A DNA stretch of 64,000 bases, from positions 1 to 64,000 of the forward strand of contig JAJFUH010000112.1 in the NCBI GenBank assembly GCA_021372535.1, read 5' to 3'. The translations under genes were made by a program, and so were the position numbers. The stretch is from a bacterium. GTDB lineage: Bacteria; Latescibacterota; Latescibacteria; Latescibacterales; Latescibacteraceae. The notes under the pieces are model-generated. The model saw only the letters and a list, made by a program, of their open reading frames with translations. It was not told where the DNA came from and did not search any database. Shown here in pieces: positions 8,351 through 17,050 of this stretch (the stretch's first letter is position 1; each line of letters begins with the position of its first letter).

Positions 8351-9838
8351 CTACTTTTTGAGATTCTCAAGGTAATTGATGAATGTCTCCATATTTCTGA
8401 TATACGTTGCCGTATTGATCCCCATGAATTCCTTGCGCGGGTTGTGGATAAGATCGATGAAATCGGGCTCGTTCAGTTTTTCGACCCATGCTCCGCGGGC
8501 ATCCATCGATGATATAAGTTTGCCAACCGTTGCGGGATCGATCTTCCTGACTCTCGGGGGCGCCTGACGTTTCGCCTGGTATTCTGCCTGAGCCTCGGCG
8601 GGTGTCAGGGCATTGACACGATCGTATTCTTTCCTGACAGCATCGACATCTATCCGTGTCTGCGCGCCGTAATGTTCGAGGAAATCTTTCGGCTCGTAAT
8701 CGATCCAGTAACTGCCCTGTTCGATGCTCGTTCCCTTACGGTGGGCATAGAGGGGCTTGTTCGTTCCCAGTTCATAGAATATGGCATGGGTGACCCTGTC
8801 GTTCATCCTGTTATGATTCGCCGGTAGAACTGAATTTGCAAGCCACTCGATGGCATCGGGTATTCCCCTGAGATACTTCTTATCCCCGGTGATCATGTAG
8901 TATTCTTCCAGATCCTCGATGCATGTCACTGTCTGGCCGGGCATGACCGATGCCGGCTCATATGACCGCGCGGCGGCGGATTTCATGTCCATGTCGTACT
9001 GCTGGCCCCAGCCGGCCTGCGGCTTTGCAAGCTGGGATATGATGACAAAATCCATGCCGCGATATGCCGCTTTACGGTATTCTTCGTTCCCGAGTTTTTC
9101 AAAAGCTTCGATAAGGAGATGAATATTCCCCTGAATGACATCGTCATTGAACGTGTAGTACGGCGTATAATCGGGATGCCCGTCATGAGGGAAATCGTCC
9201 CGTATCGGGTAACGCTGCGGCCATGCGCCGTTCGGATACTGGGATTGAAGCACAAAATCGAGCGCCTTGAGCAAGGGAACACGGTATTTCGGATCGAGCG
9301 TCGTCATGTAGAGGTTCATGAGAAACCGGGTCGCGCCCGATGTGACATCGTCATCGTACGTGCAGTTGCCGTAATAATGGTAGTATTCTTCCCATCCCCA
9401 GCACTTCGATGCAACATCATCATACCATTTCCGTATGCCGGGCATATCGAAATCGATGAGATAATGCCAGCCGCCGGATGGATGCTGACCCCAGATAAGC
9501 GCGTCCGCCACCCGTTCGGCATACCGGAGGTACTGCGTGTCTCCGGTCGCTTTATACGCATCGAGAAGCATTTCGCCGACCCCTACAGTCCCGGGGTCCT
9601 GTACCCATATCATGGATTTACGGGCGGGAATCTCACCCCATTGATCGGAAAGGTCCGAGGTGTATTTCCAGACAAATCCTCCGTGGTTGGAAACGGTGTT
9701 CATCATGAAGTCCGTGGCTTTCTGCATACTGTCGAGAACATCTTTCTCACGGGACTGAGCAGCTGCAGGACAGGAGATTCCGAAACAGAGACCTGCCAGC
9801 ATGATGAGAACACGCGTGTGAAGAAGAAAACGCCGCAT
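8351..9838 (-). CDS. secreted pectate lyase, PL10 family
   Basis: A 495-residue protein. Residues 1-28 form a Sec signal peptide (basic start, hydrophobic core, AAAQS cleavage region). The body is an alpha-toroid of the PL10/pectic acid lyase type, with PNGAWPQRYP at about 208-217, YTFNDDVIQGNIHLL (calcium and substrate acidic pair), GWGQQYDMDM, and ARSYEPASVMPGQT, whose Arg matches the catalytic-base region of the family. The last 100 residues (PAEAQAEYQAKRQAPPRVRK) are an added basic tail. It likely cleaves polygalacturonate outside the cytoplasm by beta-elimination. Upstream, divergent, is a pentulose kinase gene, which fits a plant or algal polysaccharide lifestyle. Confidence 0.88.
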   Translation of the reverse strand: MRRFLLHTRVLIMLAGLCFGISCPAAAQSREKDVLDSMQKATDFMMNTVSNHGGFVWKYTSDLSDQWGEIPARKSMIWVQDPGTVGVGEMLLDAYKATGDTQYLRYAERVADALIWGQHPSGGWHYLIDFDMPGIRKWYDDVASKCWGWEEYYHYYGNCTYDDDVTSGATRFLMNLYMTTLDPKYRVPLLKALDFVLQSQYPNGAWPQRYPIRDDFPHDGHPDYTPYYTFNDDVIQGNIHLLIEAFEKLGNEEYRKAAYRGMDFVIISQLAKPQAGWGQQYDMDMKSAAARSYEPASVMPGQTVTCIEDLEEYYMITGDKKYLRGIPDAIEWLANSVLPANHNRMNDRVTHAIFYELGTNKPLYAHRKGTSIEQGSYWIDYEPKDFLEHYGAQTRIDVDAVRKEYDRVNALTPAEAQAEYQAKRQAPPRVRKIDPATVGKLISSMDARGAWVEKLNEPDFIDLIHNPRKEFMGINTATYIRNMETFINYLENLKK

Positions 9839-9992
9839 TGTAAACCTCCGTCAATAAAAAGGGTTATGGAGTTGCATCGATGAGTTCCTGACATTCTGAA
9901 TAAAATACACCCCGGAAGGCAAATCACCAAGCGAAACATGGAAGTTATGACAGTAAAACGTGAAGGAAGTATGGTTTTTACTGCAAAACAAC

Positions 9993-10022
9993 TTTACAAA
10001 AAATAAAATACTGTATTATAAT
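9993..10022 (+). promoter_or_regulatory. sigma70-type promoter for the FGGY kinase
   Basis: TTTACA (9993-9998), 18-base spacer, perfect TATAAT (10017-10022). Transcription would begin near 10029, which makes the internal ATG at 10108 the sensible start and leaves an 80-base leader. Confidence 0.75.
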
Positions 10023-10107
10023 CCGAAACTGTTTGAATCCTGTTCATACGCATTATATTACAAAGAGAAAACCTTTACAACCAGGAAACACGCAGGGAGA
10101 TTCGCAT

Positions 10108-11598
10108 ATGTATGTACTGGGATATGATGTCGGGAGCTCCTCGATAAAGGCTTCGCTGCTCGATACCGGGACCGGGGATATCGTTGCATCGGCTTCTTCA
10201 CCTGACAAGGAACTCGATATATTGGCCATTAAACCCGGCTGGGCCGAACAGCATCCCGAAACATGGTGGGAGCACCTGAAAAACGCAACTGCCCGGATGC
10301 TTTCGAGAGTGCATGTAAACACCCGTGATATCCGCGCTGTCGGAATATCATATCAGATGCACGGCCTCGTCGTGGTCGATAAAAATCACCGTGTGCTCCG
10401 GCCCTCGATAATATGGTGTGACAGCCGGGCGGTCGAAACAGGGGAGAGGGCATTCGAGGATATCGGAAAGGAAACCTGCCTCAGGCATTTTCTCAATTCA
10501 CCCGGGAATTTTACCGCATCGAAGCTCAAATGGGTAAAGGAAAACGAACCGGAGATATATTCCCGGATACACAAGGCAATGCTTCCGGGAGACTACATTG
10601 CCATGAAAATGTCCGGGGAGATAAAAACGACGCCATCCGGCCTTTCCGAAGGCATCATGTGGGACTTCGTAAAGGAAGGCCCGGCTGATATCGTTCTTGA
10701 TTATTATGGCATCTCAAAGGAGATTATCTCCGATCCGGTTCCGACATTTTCCATGCAGGGTGAGATGACATCAGACGCCGCATCAGAACTGGGGCTACAT
10801 CCCGGAACGGTTATTTCATACAGAGCTGGAGATCAGCCGAATAACGCATTGTCGCTCAATGTGTTAAATCCTGGAGAAGTTGCCGCGACCGCAGGCACTT
10901 CCGGTGTCGTATACGGTGTTACCGACAAGGCCCGTTACGATCCCCGCTCGCGGGTCAATACGTTCGTACATGTCAATTATGCGCCCGAGACTCCCCGTTA
11001 CGGCGTTCTCCTGTGTATAAACGGCACGGGGATTCTCAACAGCTGGCTCAGGCATAATGTCATGGGAGAATCATCCTATGAGGAGATGAACGATCTCGCA
11101 TCGCAGGCCGAACCGGGCGCTACGGGCCTGTTCATTCTCCCGTACGGCAACGGCGCAGAGCGGACGCTCGAAAACAGGGACATCGGCGCTGTTTTCACGG
11201 GGCTTAAGTTCAATACGCACAACCGCAGCCACTATCTCCGCGCGGCGCAGGAGGGGATTGTGTTTGCCATGCGGTACGGTCTCGATATCACCCGCACCAT
11301 GGGTGTCGAGGTGAACAAGGTCAGGGCAGGTCATGCCAACATGTTTCTGAGCCCTCTTTTCCGGGAAGTTTTTGCCGCGGTCACCGAATCGACGGTCGAG
11401 CTGTACAATACGGACGGTTCCCAGGGCGCGGCTCGTGGCGCCGGGATCGGAGCGGGAATTTTCAGGAATCCGTCCGATGCCTTTGCCGGTCTGAAAACAG
11501 CCGAAGTGATCGAGCCCCGCAGCGAGCTGATCGAACGGTACCGCGATATATATCAACAATGGCGTTCCTGTCTGGAAAGATATATTCACAAGATTTAA
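10108..11598 (+). CDS. xylB: FGGY carbohydrate kinase, xylulokinase-like
   Basis: A 496-residue kinase. The N-terminal phosphate loop is YDVGSSSIKASLLD. ISYQMHGLV, at about residue 76, corresponds to the SGQMHG substrate motif of xylulokinases. PSIIWCDSR follows, AGDQPNNALS carries the catalytic Asp, and GTSGVVYG is an ATP motif. GGGAG lies nine bases before the ATG at 10108; an upstream in-frame ATG at 10033 would sit almost on the predicted transcript start. It should phosphorylate D-xylulose or a related ketose with ATP. A xylose-isomerase-like gene follows 525 bases later in the same direction. Xylulose specificity is probable, not proven. Confidence 0.82.
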   Translation: MYVLGYDVGSSSIKASLLDTGTGDIVASASSPDKELDILAIKPGWAEQHPETWWEHLKNATARMLSRVHVNTRDIRAVGISYQMHGLVVVDKNHRVLRPSIIWCDSRAVETGERAFEDIGKETCLRHFLNSPGNFTASKLKWVKENEPEIYSRIHKAMLPGDYIAMKMSGEIKTTPSGLSEGIMWDFVKEGPADIVLDYYGISKEIISDPVPTFSMQGEMTSDAASELGLHPGTVISYRAGDQPNNALSLNVLNPGEVAATAGTSGVVYGVTDKARYDPRSRVNTFVHVNYAPETPRYGVLLCINGTGILNSWLRHNVMGESSYEEMNDLASQAEPGATGLFILPYGNGAERTLENRDIGAVFTGLKFNTHNRSHYLRAAQEGIVFAMRYGLDITRTMGVEVNKVRAGHANMFLSPLFREVFAAVTESTVELYNTDGSQGAARGAGIGAGIFRNPSDAFAGLKTAEVIEPRSELIERYRDIYQQWRSCLERYIHKI

Positions 11599-12107
11599 CA
11601 GAACACGGATTTTCGCGTTTTTATCTTTTTTTGATCCGGATGGTTTATTCTTACTGAATGTACTATTAATGGCGATATATTTATACCGGAGTAATTCCGG
11701 TGGATGGGCAACAACAGGAGGTTGCCCCAACGTACGCGAACGATCATTTCGTCATGAATAATATTCTTTGTGATTTTGTGCCGTCGTGGTGAATTATTTT
11801 CATGAATAACCATCATGACCATATATGATCACATCGAAGGATGAAAACGTAATTTCAGATATAACATATTATTACATGAATTATCTTTCTCCGTGTCTCC
11901 TTGGTGAAATTTGTTATGATATTTTCAGATAAATCCGGGGCAATGACTGTTCGTGCATGTTTTCTAAATGTTGGGGCAACCCCCCGTGGTTGCCCACTGT
12001 AAGTAATCCCCGGGGATTACCCCGGTATAAAATATTTCGTCATGTATACTATTCTTTGTGTCTTTGTGACTTCTTGGTTAAATATTTTCATAAATGATCC
12101 ATACCAG
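11599..12107 (+). repeat. repeat-filled intergenic region between kinase and isomerase genes
   Basis: No gene is seen. The stretch holds an ACACGGATTTTCGCG left end (11603-11620). It also has three diverged copies of a right end that reads TTTGTG..TTTGTG..GGTGAAATATTTTCATGAATAA (near 11765-11810, 11885-11925 and 12050-12095), and an inverted GGGCAACC pair described separately. The words match the repeat copies at 13291-13460 and 52857-52993. The last copy ends about 15 bases before the isomerase start. Confidence 0.55.
11682..12029. repeat. inverted pair of GGGCAACC/GGTTGCCCC elements
   Basis: The left arm, 11682-11731, reads TATACCGG..TAATTCCGG..GGGCAAC..GGTTGCCCCAAC. The right arm, 11970-12029, is its reverse complement with changes (GTTGGGGCAACC..GGTTGCCC..CCCCGGTATA). 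Each arm is itself a hairpin (GGGCAAC/GTTGCCC). About 240 bases lie between them. This looks like two copies of a palindromic mobile-type repeat in opposite orientation. Confidence 0.65.
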
Positions 12108-12123
12108 CAAGGAGGTAATTATA

Positions 12124-13263
12124 ATGTCCGAACATACATCGTTCCACAGTATCTGCCGGTGGACATTCAATCCGGGAAAGGGAGGCTTTGTTCCCGCAGA
12201 CATGCGGCCAGAATGGGCTTCTGACAAATTCGGCACGGTGGACATGATTCGCCTTGTCAAAGGCAGAATAAAGCCGCGGCTTCCGGAGTATATCGGGCTC
12301 GGCCTGGAGGTTCATTACGACAACGAGATCAACGAAAACACCGTGAAGGAAATTTCCGACGCCCTCGTGGATACGGGTATGTACCTTGCCATGATCACAC
12401 CCGGCGCCCACGGCCACTGGGGATACGGCGGTATTGCCTCGCTCGACCCGAAAGAACGGTCGACCGCCGAGGAATTCGGGCAGAGAACGGTAGATCTCGC
12501 TTACGGAGTCCTGAAAAAGGCATGGCACCCCGAGGCGGGTAAAGCGCCCTCGCTCATTCTCTGGAACGGCTCGTTCGGGTATGATTTAGCCACCATCGGC
12601 ATCCGGTCCATGTACCGTAATCTCAAGGAGAGCGTAGCGAAACTCTGCGCCTACGAAGCCCGTAAAGGCGGGGAACTGTACATCGGATTCGAGCCCAAAC
12701 CGAATGAGGGACATCCGGCCATGCTCATTCCCACCGTGGCGAGCGCACTCGTTTTCTGGAATCGGCTTGCGGTTGAATATGGCGTCTCCACGGCGAAAAA
12801 GGGAGTCAACAAGGAATTCGGTCACTCGGAGATGATCGGCCTCGATCATGTGTACGATACGGTCGAGGAGCTCGACAACAATGCGATGGTTCACATGCAC
12901 CTCAACAGCCAGGGGTATAACGACGGCATCATTCTCGGCGGACCGGGGAAATTCGACATCGATCACGGCGCCCGTGTGAACGGCATGAATATCGCCATAG
13001 CGGGTCTCATACAGGAAGCGGGATTCAACCGCTGGAAAGGCCATGACATGCAGACACGCGCTTATGACAACACGGAGCAGGGGATCGACCGTGTCATCAG
13101 GAGTGTCCTGAGCTGGGAGGCATGCGAACAGACTGCCCGTAATCTTGATACGACCGGTCTGCTCCGTTTTCTTTCACAGCGCGAAACCGCGAAAGCCGAG
13201 GATATGATGAGAGCCGCCCTTGTCGATGCGCAGAAATTCTTCGATGAGATGTATGGAGGATAA
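12124..13263 (+). CDS. xylose-isomerase-like TIM-barrel protein
   Basis: A 379-residue protein. ATG 12124 is chosen because AAGGAGGT (12109-12116) stands seven bases before it; an in-frame ATG at 12094 has none. Xylose isomerase marks include ILWNGSFGYD (compare VxWGGREGYE), YIGFEPKPNEGHP with the metal-binding Glu and catalytic Lys, HMHLNSQGYNDG, and the late metal region GGPGKFDID. N- and C-terminal parts differ from classical XylA (about 440 residues), so the sugar could be another aldose. With the FGGY kinase 525 bases upstream it would make and phosphorylate a ketose. The pair is probably transcribed together or from nearby promoters. Confidence 0.8.
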   Translation: MSEHTSFHSICRWTFNPGKGGFVPADMRPEWASDKFGTVDMIRLVKGRIKPRLPEYIGLGLEVHYDNEINENTVKEISDALVDTGMYLAMITPGAHGHWGYGGIASLDPKERSTAEEFGQRTVDLAYGVLKKAWHPEAGKAPSLILWNGSFGYDLATIGIRSMYRNLKESVAKLCAYEARKGGELYIGFEPKPNEGHPAMLIPTVASALVFWNRLAVEYGVSTAKKGVNKEFGHSEMIGLDHVYDTVEELDNNAMVHMHLNSQGYNDGIILGGPGKFDIDHGARVNGMNIAIAGLIQEAGFNRWKGHDMQTRAYDNTEQGIDRVIRSVLSWEACEQTARNLDTTGLLRFLSQRETAKAEDMMRAALVDAQKFFDEMYGG

Positions 13264-13290
13264 TCCGACAGTTACGTTGGAAAAATTTAA

Positions 13291-13460
13291 ATCGACCGCG
13301 GATTTACACGGATTGGGCGGATTTTAAGGGATTTGTTTTTATTATAACTTTTTTAATATTAACGATTGATAATTGGTATAGTTAATATAAATAATGTGTT
13401 ATGTCTATTTGTGCCTTTGTGTCTTTGTGGTAAAATATTTTCATGAATAATCCAGATTAA
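13291..13460 (+). repeat. dispersed intergenic repeat, copy 2 (best preserved)
   Basis: The left end is ATCGACCGCGGATTTACACG followed by GATTGGGCGGATTT. The middle is AT-rich with AACGATTGATAATTGG and TATAAATAAT. The right end is CTATTTGTGCCTTTGTGTCT, then TTGTGGTAAAATATTTTCATGAATAATCCAG. The same succession of words occurs at 52857-52993 and, in part, at 8048-8185 and 11599-12107. It lies downstream of the isomerase gene. Confidence 0.7.
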
Positions 13461-13486
13461 ATACATAAAAAATCCTTTATATATCA

Positions 13487-13525
13487 AAAAAAGGCGCAAC
13501 CGGTATTTCGTGGCTGCGCCTTTTC
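13487..13525. terminator. intrinsic terminator
   Basis: AAAAGGCGCA (13489-13498) pairs with TGCGCCTTTT (13515-13524), extended by an AC/GG near-match. A-run and T-run on the two sides make it bidirectional. It lies between the convergent isomerase and glnA genes. Confidence 0.88.
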
Positions 13526-13547
13526 ATTTCATGGTACGTTATTATTC

Positions 13548-14966
13548 TTATAGATCGTAGTACATGGCAAATTCCCACGGATGGGGACGGAGCCGCAGGG
13601 CATTGACCTCGTGTTCCATCTTGTACCATATCCACGTTTTGATGACATCCTCGGTAAATACATCGCCTTTGAGCAGGAACTCGTAATCGTTTTCGAGCTC
13701 TTTCAGCGCCTCTTCGAGCGATCCGGGCATGACCGGCACACCGACAAGCTCTTCCGGCGAAAGGTCATAGATATCCTTGTCGAGTGGGTCTCCGGGATCG
13801 ATCCTGTTCTGGATGCCGTCGAGACCGGCCATGAGGAGCGCCGAAAAGGCGAGATAGGGATTGCAGCTGCAGTCGGGATACCTGATCTCGGCGCGTTTCG
13901 CTTTCGGGCTCATCGAATACATGGGGAACCTTATCGAGGCCGAACGGTTGCGCTGTGAATAGGCGAGGTTCACCGGCGCTTCGAAGCCCGGCACGAGCCT
14001 CCGGTACGAATTGGTCGTCGGGTTGGTGATACCCGCAAGCGCCCGTGAATGTTTGAGAATGCCGCCGACAAAATACATCGCCATCTCGCTCATGCCGGCA
14101 TAACCGGAGCCAGCGAACAGCGGCGTGGAACCCTTCCAGAGCGACAGGTGGGTATGCATACCCGTCCCGTTGTCACCGAATATCGGTTTGGGCATGAATG
14201 TGAGCGTTTTGCCGTTTCTGTGCGCGACATTTTTCAGTATATACTTGTAAAGATTGGTGCTGTCGCCCATACGGACGAGGCTGTCGAAGCGGAGGTCGAT
14301 TTCGCCCTGGCCGCCGGTCGCAACCTCGTGGTGCTGGGCTTCGACCTCGAGACCGCATGCGGTAAGAACCTGCACCATCTCCTCGCGGAGGTCCTGCTGA
14401 GAGTCGGTCGGCGGAACGGGGAAGTAGCCTTCCTTGTACCGCGGCTTGTAGCCGAGGTTGGGGGATTCCTCACGGCCGGTGTTCCAGTGTCCCTCGATGC
14501 TGTCCACATAGTAATATCCGGCATGGGAATTCTGGTCGAAACGGATATCGTCGAAAATGAAAAACTCAAGCTCCGGGCCGACAAAAGCGGTGTCTGCAAT
14601 ACCGGTGGACTTGAGATACAGCTCCGCCTTTTTTGCGACATTCCTCGGGCACCGTGTGTAACGCTCACGGGTGATGGGATCGACAATATCACAGATCATG
14701 CTGATGGTTTTATATTTCGTAAAAGGATCGATGAAGACAGTTGTCGGGTCCGGCACAACGAGCATATCGGATTCATTGATCGACCGCCATCCGCGTATGG
14801 AAGAACCATCGAAGCCGAAGCCGTTCTCGAACGAATCGAGATCGAGCTGTTTGACCGGCACCGAAAAGTGCTGCCACATTCCCGGAAAATCCATGAATTT
14901 GAGGTCAACGGAAAGAACGTTCTCTTTTTTTACCATATCGAGAACATCATGGGGAGTATGACTCAT
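13548..14966 (-). CDS. glnA: glutamine synthetase, type I
   Basis: A 472-residue enzyme, the normal GSI length. It makes glutamine from glutamate, ammonia and ATP as a dodecamer. Visible motifs are [25 protein letters not shown], the metal-site [41 protein letters not shown] and [10 protein letters not shown]. The segment [10 protein letters not shown] near Tyr400 matches the adenylylation loop of GSI-beta enzymes, so regulation by an adenylyltransferase is plausible although no glnE or glnB is in the window. CAGGAGG precedes the ATG. A sigma54-like promoter lies about 60 bases upstream. Confidence 0.97.
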   Translation of the reverse strand: MSHTPHDVLDMVKKENVLSVDLKFMDFPGMWQHFSVPVKQLDLDSFENGFGFDGSSIRGWRSINESDMLVVPDPTTVFIDPFTKYKTISMICDIVDPITRERYTRCPRNVAKKAELYLKSTGIADTAFVGPELEFFIFDDIRFDQNSHAGYYYVDSIEGHWNTGREESPNLGYKPRYKEGYFPVPPTDSQQDLREEMVQVLTACGLEVEAQHHEVATGGQGEIDLRFDSLVRMGDSTNLYKYILKNVAHRNGKTLTFMPKPIFGDNGTGMHTHLSLWKGSTPLFAGSGYAGMSEMAMYFVGGILKHSRALAGITNPTTNSYRRLVPGFEAPVNLAYSQRNRSASIRFPMYSMSPKAKRAEIRYPDCSCNPYLAFSALLMAGLDGIQNRIDPGDPLDKDIYDLSPEELVGVPVMPGSLEEALKELENDYEFLLKGDVFTEDVIKTWIWYKMEHEVNALRLRPHPWEFAMYYDL

Positions 14967-15027
14967 TATTGCCTCCTGAAAATTACGGTGAATTTTATTT
15001 TTTCTTTGCTGAACAGTACCAAGAGAA

Positions 15028-15043
15028 AGCTATTACGGTGCCA
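15028..15043 (-). promoter_or_regulatory. possible sigma54 (-24/-12) promoter for glnA
   Basis: On the minus strand the text reads TGGCACCGTAATAGCT: the -24 box TGGCAC is perfect, and GC follows at the required 12-base offset, with TAGCT in place of TTGCT. It lies 62-77 bases upstream of the glnA ATG. One mismatch in the -12 box keeps this tentative, but glnA is the classical sigma54 target. Confidence 0.5.
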
Positions 15044-15174
15044 AAAGCGTAAATAATGCTTAATAATTTGATAATATTATACTTATGCTGATATATATAC
15101 AAACGGGAAAAAGTGTGTTTTGTTCAAATAATGCAATTGATGTTCAATTTCTGATCATTATCATGACACCCTCA

Positions 15175-15203
15175 TTGACACACAGGTGTAATTCTTTTAT
15201 ATT
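15175..15203 (+). promoter_or_regulatory. sigma70 promoter for the TPR/radical SAM genes
   Basis: Perfect TTGACA (15175-15180), 17-base spacer, TATATT (15198-15203). The first gene starts 100 bases downstream. The remaining 336-base gap between glnA and this gene is AT-rich and shows nothing else. Confidence 0.8.
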
Positions 15204-15302
15204 ACATACTTAATTAATTTTACACGCATATCAGATGGCTGTTCAGGGAATCCCTTTTGAAACCACTCATATACCAAGTGCAAGACAGGAGAAATTACGG
15301 TC

Positions 15303-15968
15303 ATGTTACGGAAACATAAAAAACTGACGAAAAAAGAACTCAAGCAGGATCCGCTCGTGATATTTACCGCACAGTTCCTCGATTATATCCAGGGAGAATG
15401 GATGAAAATCGGGGGTACAATTCTTGCTGTTTTACTTATTATATTTGTTTCGATGTTTATTGTCAAAGGGAAACATGCATCCGAGAACAAGGCCTATGAT
15501 GCGGCATTGATCGCGCTCCAGACCAATGCTCCCGAAGCTCCCGATCTTTTGAAAACCGTTGTTGAAAAGCATGGCGGTTCCCAGAGCGCGGCAATGGCAT
15601 TGATTCAACTGGGCAACATGTATTTTCAGAAGAAGGATTACGACCAGGCAGAAAAATATTTTACACGGTATATCGATAAATTTTCAGGTGATGTTCTTAC
15701 CGATTTTAATGCATATAACGGGCTGGGGTCTGTTCTTGAAGAGAAAAACGAGCCGGCCAAGGCAGCCGCGATATATGAGAAATTTATTTCAAAACATGCT
15801 AACAGCCCGTTCACATCCATGATGTGTATTAATACCGCCAAAGCTTTCTGGCTTGCCGGTAATAAAGAACAGGCGAAAACATATTTTTTAAAGGTTGTGG
15901 ATAATCCTTACGATTCAAATGAAAAGCAGGAAGCTCAATACTATCTTGAAACCTTGCAGATTCAATGA
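15303..15968 (+). CDS. single-pass membrane TPR protein (YfgM-like)
   Basis: A 221-residue protein. A basic cytoplasmic start (MLRKHKKLTKKE) is followed by one transmembrane helix at about residues 37-58 (IGGTILAVLLIIFVSMFIV) and then TPR units (ALIQLGNMYFQKKDYDQAEKYFTRYI; GLGSVLEEKNEPAKAAAIYEKFI; NTAKAFWLAGNKEQAKTYFLKVV). The layout matches YfgM and tol-pal-associated TPR proteins that act in envelope protein quality control; that role is inferred. CAGGAG precedes the ATG. It overlaps the radical SAM gene by an ATGA, so the two are translationally coupled. Confidence 0.75.
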   Translation: MLRKHKKLTKKELKQDPLVIFTAQFLDYIQGEWMKIGGTILAVLLIIFVSMFIVKGKHASENKAYDAALIALQTNAPEAPDLLKTVVEKHGGSQSAAMALIQLGNMYFQKKDYDQAEKYFTRYIDKFSGDVLTDFNAYNGLGSVLEEKNEPAKAAAIYEKFISKHANSPFTSMMCINTAKAFWLAGNKEQAKTYFLKVVDNPYDSNEKQEAQYYLETLQIQ

Positions 15969-16900
15969 TTAAAGGCTGTGTAATGAATCCGGGATATGTT
16001 GATTTATCGGAGCAGGGTATACTTGATAAAAGAGTCAGCATCCTTGCCGAATATTACAGAGAATGCACGCTGTGTCCTCACATGTGCAAAGCAAACCGAA
16101 TCAGGAGTAACAAAGGGGTATGCCGGTCCGGGAGCCATGCCGTCGTCGCCAGCCACAACACGCATAACGGTGAGGAACCGCCCATTAGCGGATATGCAGG
16201 TTCGGGAACGATTTTTTTCTCAGGTTGCAGCGGACGGTGCCTTTTCTGCCAGAATTATCCCATCAGCCAGCTAAATACCGGAACCCCCGTGAGCGATAAG
16301 CGTTTGGCATTCATGATGCTCGATCTCCAGAAGCGGGGATGCCACAATATCAATCTGGTAACGCCGACACATTTTCTTCCATCCATTGTCCATGCGATTT
16401 CAATTGCGGTAAAATCGGGATTGCGGCTCCCGATTGTATATAATACAAGCGGATATGAGCGTGTTGAGATTCTGGAACTCCTGAACGGTATCGTCGATAT
16501 CTATCTTCCGGATTGCAAATATGCCGATGATAATGCCGCATCAGTTTTATCCGGTTTCGATGACTATGTCGCCCACAATCGATCGGCGCTCAAAGAAATG
16601 TTCAGACAGGTGGGGAATCTTCGCATTGTCAACGGCATAGCTACCAAAGGCCTGTTAGTCCGTCACCTGATTCTCCCCGACAACCTGTCGGGCACTGAAA
16701 CAGTGCTGAAATTTCTTGCCCGGGAAATATCGCGGAATCTGTATGTCAGCCTTATGGATCAGTATTTTCCCGCATACCGTGCGACGAATCATGCTGTTTT
16801 ATCACGGCGTATCAATACCGAGGAATATAACGAGTCACTGGAATTCTTTACTGCATGCGGTCTGCATAACGGCTGGATACAGGAGCATCTGATTAATTGA
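15965..16900 (+). CDS. radical SAM protein, PflA-related
   Basis: A 311-residue protein. The radical SAM cluster is CSGRCLFC (CxxxCxxC) at about residue 86, inside FFSGCSGRCLFCQNYPIS. Before it lies a second Cys group CTLCPHMCKANR plus GVCRSG, typical of the putative pyruvate-formate-lyase-activating-enzyme-like family with an extra N-terminal iron-sulphur motif. NLVTPTHFLPSIVHAI and LPIVYNTSGYE are also family strings. It probably generates a 5-deoxyadenosyl radical; the target is unknown and no glycyl radical enzyme is nearby. ATG 15965 overlaps the upstream stop; ATG 15983 with AAAGG before it is the alternative. Confidence 0.82.
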   Translation: MIKGCVMNPGYVDLSEQGILDKRVSILAEYYRECTLCPHMCKANRIRSNKGVCRSGSHAVVASHNTHNGEEPPISGYAGSGTIFFSGCSGRCLFCQNYPISQLNTGTPVSDKRLAFMMLDLQKRGCHNINLVTPTHFLPSIVHAISIAVKSGLRLPIVYNTSGYERVEILELLNGIVDIYLPDCKYADDNAASVLSGFDDYVAHNRSALKEMFRQVGNLRIVNGIATKGLLVRHLILPDNLSGTETVLKFLAREISRNLYVSLMDQYFPAYRATNHAVLSRRINTEEYNESLEFFTACGLHNGWIQEHLIN

Positions 16901-17050
16901 GATTTTTTTCAATATTTATATAGAAAACATCGTTCGTATTGTATATACTTTATACGGAGGCAACAAGGAGGCGATTGAAACACATATTTAAAAATTTATA
17001 ATCGGTATTTCACATATAATTTTTTGTTTTTTTAATTTAAGGAGGCGTAC

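Noticed and set aside
14049-15056. 335-codon open frame on the plus strand
   Set aside because: It is antisense to glnA, has no recognisable domain and arises from codon bias of the real gene.
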